Positions 58,935 through 64,000 of a stretch of 64,000 nt of DNA are shown piece by piece. How positions within the stretch are numbered: position 1 is the first letter of the stretch; every line of letters starts with the position of its first letter. Made by a program: the position numbers and the translations under genes. A model generated the notes under the pieces. It was given only the letters and a program-made list of their open reading frames with translations, searched no databases and was not told where the DNA came from. This DNA is from Tubulanus polymorphus (taxonomy: Eukaryota > Nemertea > Palaeonemertea > Tubulaniformes > Tubulanidae), in the NCBI RefSeq assembly GCF_964204645.1, contig NC_134026.1:5146001-5210000 (forward strand), read 5' to 3'.

Positions 58935-61900
58935 TCAGTCATGATAAGGAGACACTTCAACATAGTGATCTTCATCCAGTGCACAGTTAAGAGCATCGTG
59001 CTCTAGATATTCATCAGAATCTTCCAATGACGAACTTATTTGTTGGACTTTTTCGACTGGTTTTGTCGATGGTTTATCGGCAAAGCTCAATGTGTCCTTG
59101 TTGAATTTCAAAACCATCGTACCTAGGCTTCCATCGAATCTGTTCTTGGCAATCTAACACATATAACAAGTGGAGCATTAGCAAAGATTATCAAGTGTAA
59201 ATTCTCGGTAGAAGGAGGTGTTCATTAATGTAGATTGTTTACCTGGACAAATTTCTTGCTGCCACGTACGCCACTGATGGTTGGATCTTGCAGAATGAGC
59301 ACATTATCAGCCTCCTGAGTGGCTTTAGCACTTCCAAATATAGAAGCTTTTGTCAGCAGTGTATCTTCATTCTCCTACGAAGTGTCAAATTACAAGTCAA
59401 TAATCGGAGATCAGGAAGCAAGCATCGCTGGGGCTGGTTTTACAGACCAATATCTATCCTCAATTCATTAACTCAACTCATTAACTCAATTCATTAACTC
59501 AATTCATTTTCAAATGAGCGAGTTAACCTCAATAAGATGCTACTATTTTTATAAAGGTGAGCCCTAATCAATGAAGCAAATTATAGCATTTCGACTTCAA
59601 GAACCATCCTTCAACGGAATACAAACCTTTCTAGGGTGGATCACAAGGGTCACATGGCAGTTTCTGTGCGTTGCAAATTTGCGGAAAGCGGCGACGATTT
59701 GATCTTGTTTATGAAATCGATCGGCCGAAGCACTGTTCAAGTCTGTTCCCATCATAAATTGTAGATTATCGACAACTATATGAGCGATATCATGCACATA
59801 TACAGCATGAGACATTGTCTGTTTGAAATCAGAAATAAGTACTCGTACACATCATTCTTAAGCTACACCTAAACAGAAAATTAAAACATGCTTTTACCAG
59901 TACTCACTTCTACGACTTTATAGATACTTTCTTGTCCATGAAATGTCATGAAAAACATCGGCAGTTGCTCGAACATGTTGGCCCACTTTGGAAATTCATG
60001 TATCTCTTTCGTAAGATTTTTCCTGTGAAAATGATGCAGCAGATAATGTGATGTGATATATATTCGGGTATGTGAAAGCCAACATATGATCTTGTAGTTC
60101 AGAAACTTACAACGCAAATTGCTGAATCATCATTTTTGCTAGACGTACATTGTGGATTTCAAAGCTTCCCCAAAGCGTGTTCACCTGAAAGTGAAACAAA
60201 TTCGTAAGAGTAACATAACAATAACATAAAGCATTCAGTGAGGGTTAAAAGTCATAACTGTAATTTGGGAAGTTTTTATTTACTGAATACAATGATTTAT
60301 ATTTTTACATACCCCTTGCATGCACAAGTCTAACGAATAATCACTAATCCAGGTAGTTTTTCCAGCACCGGTCGGTCCCGTAAATACTGTCAATTCACCT
60401 CTTCGATGACCTTTCATGATATCATTCAATTTAGTGTAACGCTTCCACTGAAATTATAGACAGATTTGTTTTTCTTTTCCCTCAAAAAAAAAATGATACA
60501 GATTCAGTTGCAGTATAGCCTAATACGAATTTACTTTGATTCCGGCGACTTGTTCTTTATGGGTCAGTTCAGCGAACACATCATCTCTGAGAGATTGGAA
60601 TGACGTGATAGCTTGGTTTATCACAGGTTGTGCCGTCGCTAATATCTGCGAGATATTTCTTCGATTGTGAAATGCACTCAGTGGGTTTGGGTGATCTTCT
60701 ACTGGCCTGCAACAAAAAATCTTTATACGTAACATCGAGTTGAAGTATGCAAAATACAGATTAAAGGTGTCAAGCCTTACCGAACCAGAAAACAACGCTT
60801 TTCATTCAGCTTCTTACAAAACAATCGAGCAGATTCCCAACTTTTCAGATCGTTACCAAACCAAATGATGATCTTGTTAAAATGTTCAAGCAATGGTAAA
60901 ACCTACGGTTTGAAATATTAAACTGTGGTTATTTCAAATTCGTAAAAGGCAAAGAGAATTTAAGCTGATATGTGACATACCTCCTGCGGTAAAGTAGAAC
61001 ATCCCTTTGGTAGAGATAATGCTTGCATTTTGCCCTCCTGTTGCACAACCAAAGCATCGAATTCATTGCTGGTTAGCACAACTTCTTTATTCTGAGGTAA
61101 AATTGTATTCCAGCCAAAAAGTCCATGATAATTTAGCCTATAAGTATATGGTAATTATCAGCTATTAACAAAAGCTAGAGTGAAATTCATGTACACGTGA
61201 TATATTTATATGATGTATCAGTAATCATAGGCATCCCCAAGGGGGTGCGGGGGTAGCGGACGCATCCCCTTTTCGAGATAGCTAACTTCTCAAGTTACTA
61301 TGTAATCAATTTTTCTTGGCCAATTTGACTAGTCTTTTAACTCTAAATGATTCATTTAGAGCCTGGAAAACGTCTCTAAAGCCTCCAATTTTCAAAAAGT
61401 TTTTGGGGGAGGCCCACCAAACATCCAACATTGTGCACGGATACTGGATTGATGCATATTCGAACCCCCTATGAAAATTCCTGGGGACGCCTATGGGAGC
61501 TGCACTCAAGGCCGATATTTCTCTGATTTTAGCAGAGTCTACTGGCGCTGTTCATACCTAGGAATGGTTTCCTCATGAATAGATGATTTGTTGTCCGCGT
61601 CAACAGTCAGCGTTAGGATTTTCAGACCTCGTAAACTATAGTCAACGTGGAACCAGGGCAATAGCAATGATTCCGTAGATCTAGAATATCTCAACATAAA
61701 TCTGTCGAGTGTTTTCGTTAGAATTCCCTGAAAAATTATGACAGAAATTGGTTCGATTTTCAGCAAGATATTACTTTAACACAAGATGATCAAATATTGC
61801 ACGAAAGTCTGTGTAAGCAATGAGAAATCAAAGCTGATTTAAACCATGATACAGCTTCACAGTTGTGGGTAAGCATTCAAATCATTTTCCCACATAACTC

Positions 61901-62931
61901 ATGAATGAGCTGGGACCAGTATTTGAAATAAGTTCTGGGGCCGGTTTTGTAGAATGGTATTACATTTAACCTAGGGGCTAACTCAATTCATTCGGGCTGT
62001 GCTGATTAACTTACATTCAATGAAAATTTCTGCATGATATCTCCCTTTTCATTGTAAGTCAATTTACTAAATTCTTCTGCCTTGTTCCATAACATGTCAA
62101 CTCGGCGTTTATCAGATGGCGATATGGGTTCTAAATGTTCAAAGCAAACCATATGCTTTTTTCTGCTAAAAATAAGATATCATTTGATTGGAAGAACATT
62201 CTAACAGATTCTTTTTTCTAAATGTCAGTTCAACTTACTTTTTCATAAATTCATTCGAAAGATGTCGATTAATGTTTTCCTGAAGACTTTTCCAGTTGCC
62301 TGTTTTCTTACAACTTAGACAAACAAAGCATCCTACATGAAGAGGGAATTTGACATATCTATATATTAATGCATGAACTGCAAATTTTGCTTTCTGAAGT
62401 TGCAATCTGTTACTTCGCAATATAAACAAATGTATTTCCATTTTACTGTTATCGTAATGTTTCTTTTTGAACGTGATTCTCTGAACCAGGCTACAGTGAA
62501 CTGAACCAAGGTAAATGGGAATTTTTATTACCTGTTGTTGAATTGATGAAAAGTTTCTGTTTTTCTTGCGACTGCATTCTAGCCGTCTCAAAGCGTGGAC
62601 ACGTTGTACTGAAACTTGTATAGCCTTCGGTAAAATGGATGTCTTTCTTTTCTAAATAGTTTTTGACCTCGTCCGTTACTGGGTTCAAACTCATATTGAT
62701 CTCGTTTGAGCTGTAATGCTGAGCTATCGCCATGCCTGGAAAACTCATTCTATCCGGACGCGATGAAACACCACGATTCAATTTGTTTCTTACACCACTA
62801 CTACTATCCGATTTCATTGAAAAGGTCCTACCGCATTGCGATATCGATCTGACGTCAGAAAATTCATTCTCAACTCTGCCAGAAATTAGTCGCGAAAAGA
62901 TTCCAGGATTGTTGAATATTCTCTTTGCCAT
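58935..62931 (-). CDS. TWNK: Twinkle, mitochondrial replicative DNA helicase
   Basis: Thirteen minus-strand exons (62532-62931, 62239-62332, 62015-62165, 61558-61727, 60981-61137, 60781-60902, 60535-60706, 60313-60447, 60111-60184, 59908-60022, 59627-59818, 59243-59374, 58935-59153) join in frame to 710 residues, against 684 in human. The N-terminal part has a basic mitochondrial leader, a zinc-ribbon remnant ([13 protein letters not shown]) and the primase-like region ([28 protein letters not shown]). The RecA-type helicase core has Walker A GPTGAGKT at about 446-453, Walker [10 protein letters not shown], then [10 protein letters not shown] and [18 protein letters not shown]. Twinkle unwinds mtDNA as a ring at the replication fork with POLG and mtSSB. 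The acidic C-terminal tail is longer than in vertebrates. Confidence 0.97.
59457..59510. repeat. Short tandem repeat (AATTCATTAACTC)n
   Basis: About four imperfect 13-bp units (caattcattaactcaactca...) in the Twinkle intron between exons 59243-59374 and 59627-59818. Confidence 0.75.
61226..61495. mobile_element. CATAGGCRTCCCCA TIR element
   Basis: cataggcatccccaaggggg at the left is mirrored by cctggggacgcctatg at the right. About 270 bp inside a Twinkle intron. Internal gggggtgcgggggt / aaccccct blocks are typical of short non-autonomous elements. Confidence 0.8.
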
Positions 62932-63284
62932 CGTGATCGATCAGGAGAAGCTCCTACAGATAACAAATAGGCAGCAATTGATATTAATTGATTGAACGTA
63001 TTAAAGACAGACTAAAGTAATCGATAGAAAAATTAAGATTCTGTAAAAACCACACGTTGTCAGCTATCAATTTTTATTACCTGCAACGGAAAAGTTGTTT
63101 CTTTTCAATTCATTATATGGCAATTTGGTATGGTGCCAATTAATGGGATTGAAAACACTTTGAAGAAGGTATATTTCAATTTTCAGCGCACATGAATCCA
63201 TGAACGACAGTGTGGAGCCAACAGATGGCAGCACGAGCTGGTGTACTGTAGTGAGTTTGACAACTGGGAAAAAACACAGAAACA
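62932..63284. promoter_or_regulatory. Bidirectional promoter region of TWNK and ACOT13
   Basis: 353 bp between divergent start codons. agatggcagcacgagctg (63221-63238) resembles a YY1/NRF-type core upstream of ACOT13. No TATA box was identified with confidence. Confidence 0.55.
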
Positions 63285-63963
63285 ATGTCTTCTTCAAAAG
63301 CTGCTCAAGCAGTAAATGCCATGAAACGGGTGATGTCTTTTCTAAATGAAAAGAATACGTTCGACAAGGTTATGCAGAAAGTAAGTTTTTGCTATCTACG
63401 ATTAAGTTTGATGCCACAGAAACAGTTTGATGCCACGAAACATGGGTCCTTTGGCTTTGGCTTCACCTTGTCCTTTAGGATGTAATACCTACGAAAGTAA
63501 TAACTTGTTTCTTTTTTGACATATCTAAGGTACAAATTACTTCTGGAGATGTTGGACACTGCATCTGTGAGCTGAAAGTTGAGGAAGAGCACACAAACCG
63601 TGTTGGTTTCTTGCACGGAGGTCTCACAGCAACTCTCGTAGACTCTGTATCAACTGTTGCCCTAATGTCGACTGAGCAGGGTAACCCCGGAGTCAGTGTT
63701 GACATGAACATCACGTAAGTTTGAAATAAGTACACTATACCACTGCTAGTTGTTCTAAGATCTTTGCAGCGAGCTGATTGCAAGAACTTCTTTTCATTTT
63801 CAGCTATATGAAAGCAGTGCCCCTCGGACAAGAAATAATCATCGACGCCAAGACGCTCAAAGTTGGTCGAAGTACGGCCTTCCTCACGGTGGACATTAAA
63901 AACAAATCAGACGGAAGTCTAGTCGCTCAGGGAAGACATACGAAACATTTACTAGGAAAGTAA
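63285..63963 (+). CDS. ACOT13: Acyl-CoA thioesterase 13 (hotdog fold)
   Basis: Three exons (63285-63380, 63530-63714, 63804-63963) join in frame to 146 residues, against 140 in human. Motifs are TNRVGFLHGGLTATLVDSVS, with the family's active-site Asn (N55), HGG (61-63) and Asp (D70), then GVSVDMNITYM and GRHTKHLLGK at the C-terminus. ACOT13 (THEM2) hydrolyses medium- and long-chain acyl-CoA and associates with mitochondria. It is divergent from Twinkle, with 353 bp between start codons. Confidence 0.96.
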
Positions 63964-64000
63964 CATCGAAGAAACCGTTAAACAATTAGAGCTTGATAAA

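Overview
This is animal nuclear DNA: AT-rich, with intron-split genes in both orientations, consensus GT-AG splice sites and AATAAA signals. The gene set (myosin-XIX, TRAF4, syntaxin-18, TM2D2, pescadillo, GatC, Twinkle, ACOT13, rabphilin/Doc2) and the small introns suggest a non-ecdysozoan invertebrate. A spiralian (mollusc, annelid, nemertean or similar) is my best guess, but the species cannot be fixed from the sequence. I joined exons by hand from splice sites and intron phase. Most models below close in frame from first to last exon.

Layout. 436-12060 (+): 3' part of a rabphilin/Doc2-like double-C2 gene, with a long 3' flank containing a tRNA-like sequence. 16142-17490 (-): TM2D2, head to head with 17541-20373 (+): syntaxin-18, with only 50 bp between the start codons. 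20853-21778 (-): an unrecognised secreted protein with four predicted helices. 22346-23971 (-): an intronless four-helix membrane protein with a long tail. 24927-28752 (+): pescadillo. 29503-36563 (-): myosin-XIX in 20 exons. 37475-38623 (+): a Ly6/uPAR-type GPI-anchored protein. 40569-41524 (-): mitochondrial GatC. 43101-53948 (-): TRAF4, with two large introns. 54372-55724 (+): a PIS-like CDP-alcohol phosphatidyltransferase. 55966-57832 (-): a TIMP/netrin-like (NTR) protein, 5' end not found. 58935-62931 (-): Twinkle mtDNA helicase, divergent from 63285-63963 (+): ACOT13.

There is no operon logic. Instead there are several divergent pairs with short shared promoters (TM2D2/STX18, TWNK/ACOT13, TRAF4/PIS-like) and convergent pairs that abut at their 3' ends. 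Four genes act in or on mitochondria (MYO19, GATC, TWNK, ACOT13). The gaps and introns hold at least ten short terminal-inverted-repeat or foldback elements (MITE-like) from about eight families, some recurring within the window.

The most interesting object is the 231-residue secreted protein at 20853-21778. Its helix layout and three-exon, phase 1/phase 0 structure resemble the LIF/CNTF branch of four-helix cytokines. This is inference and needs a structure search.
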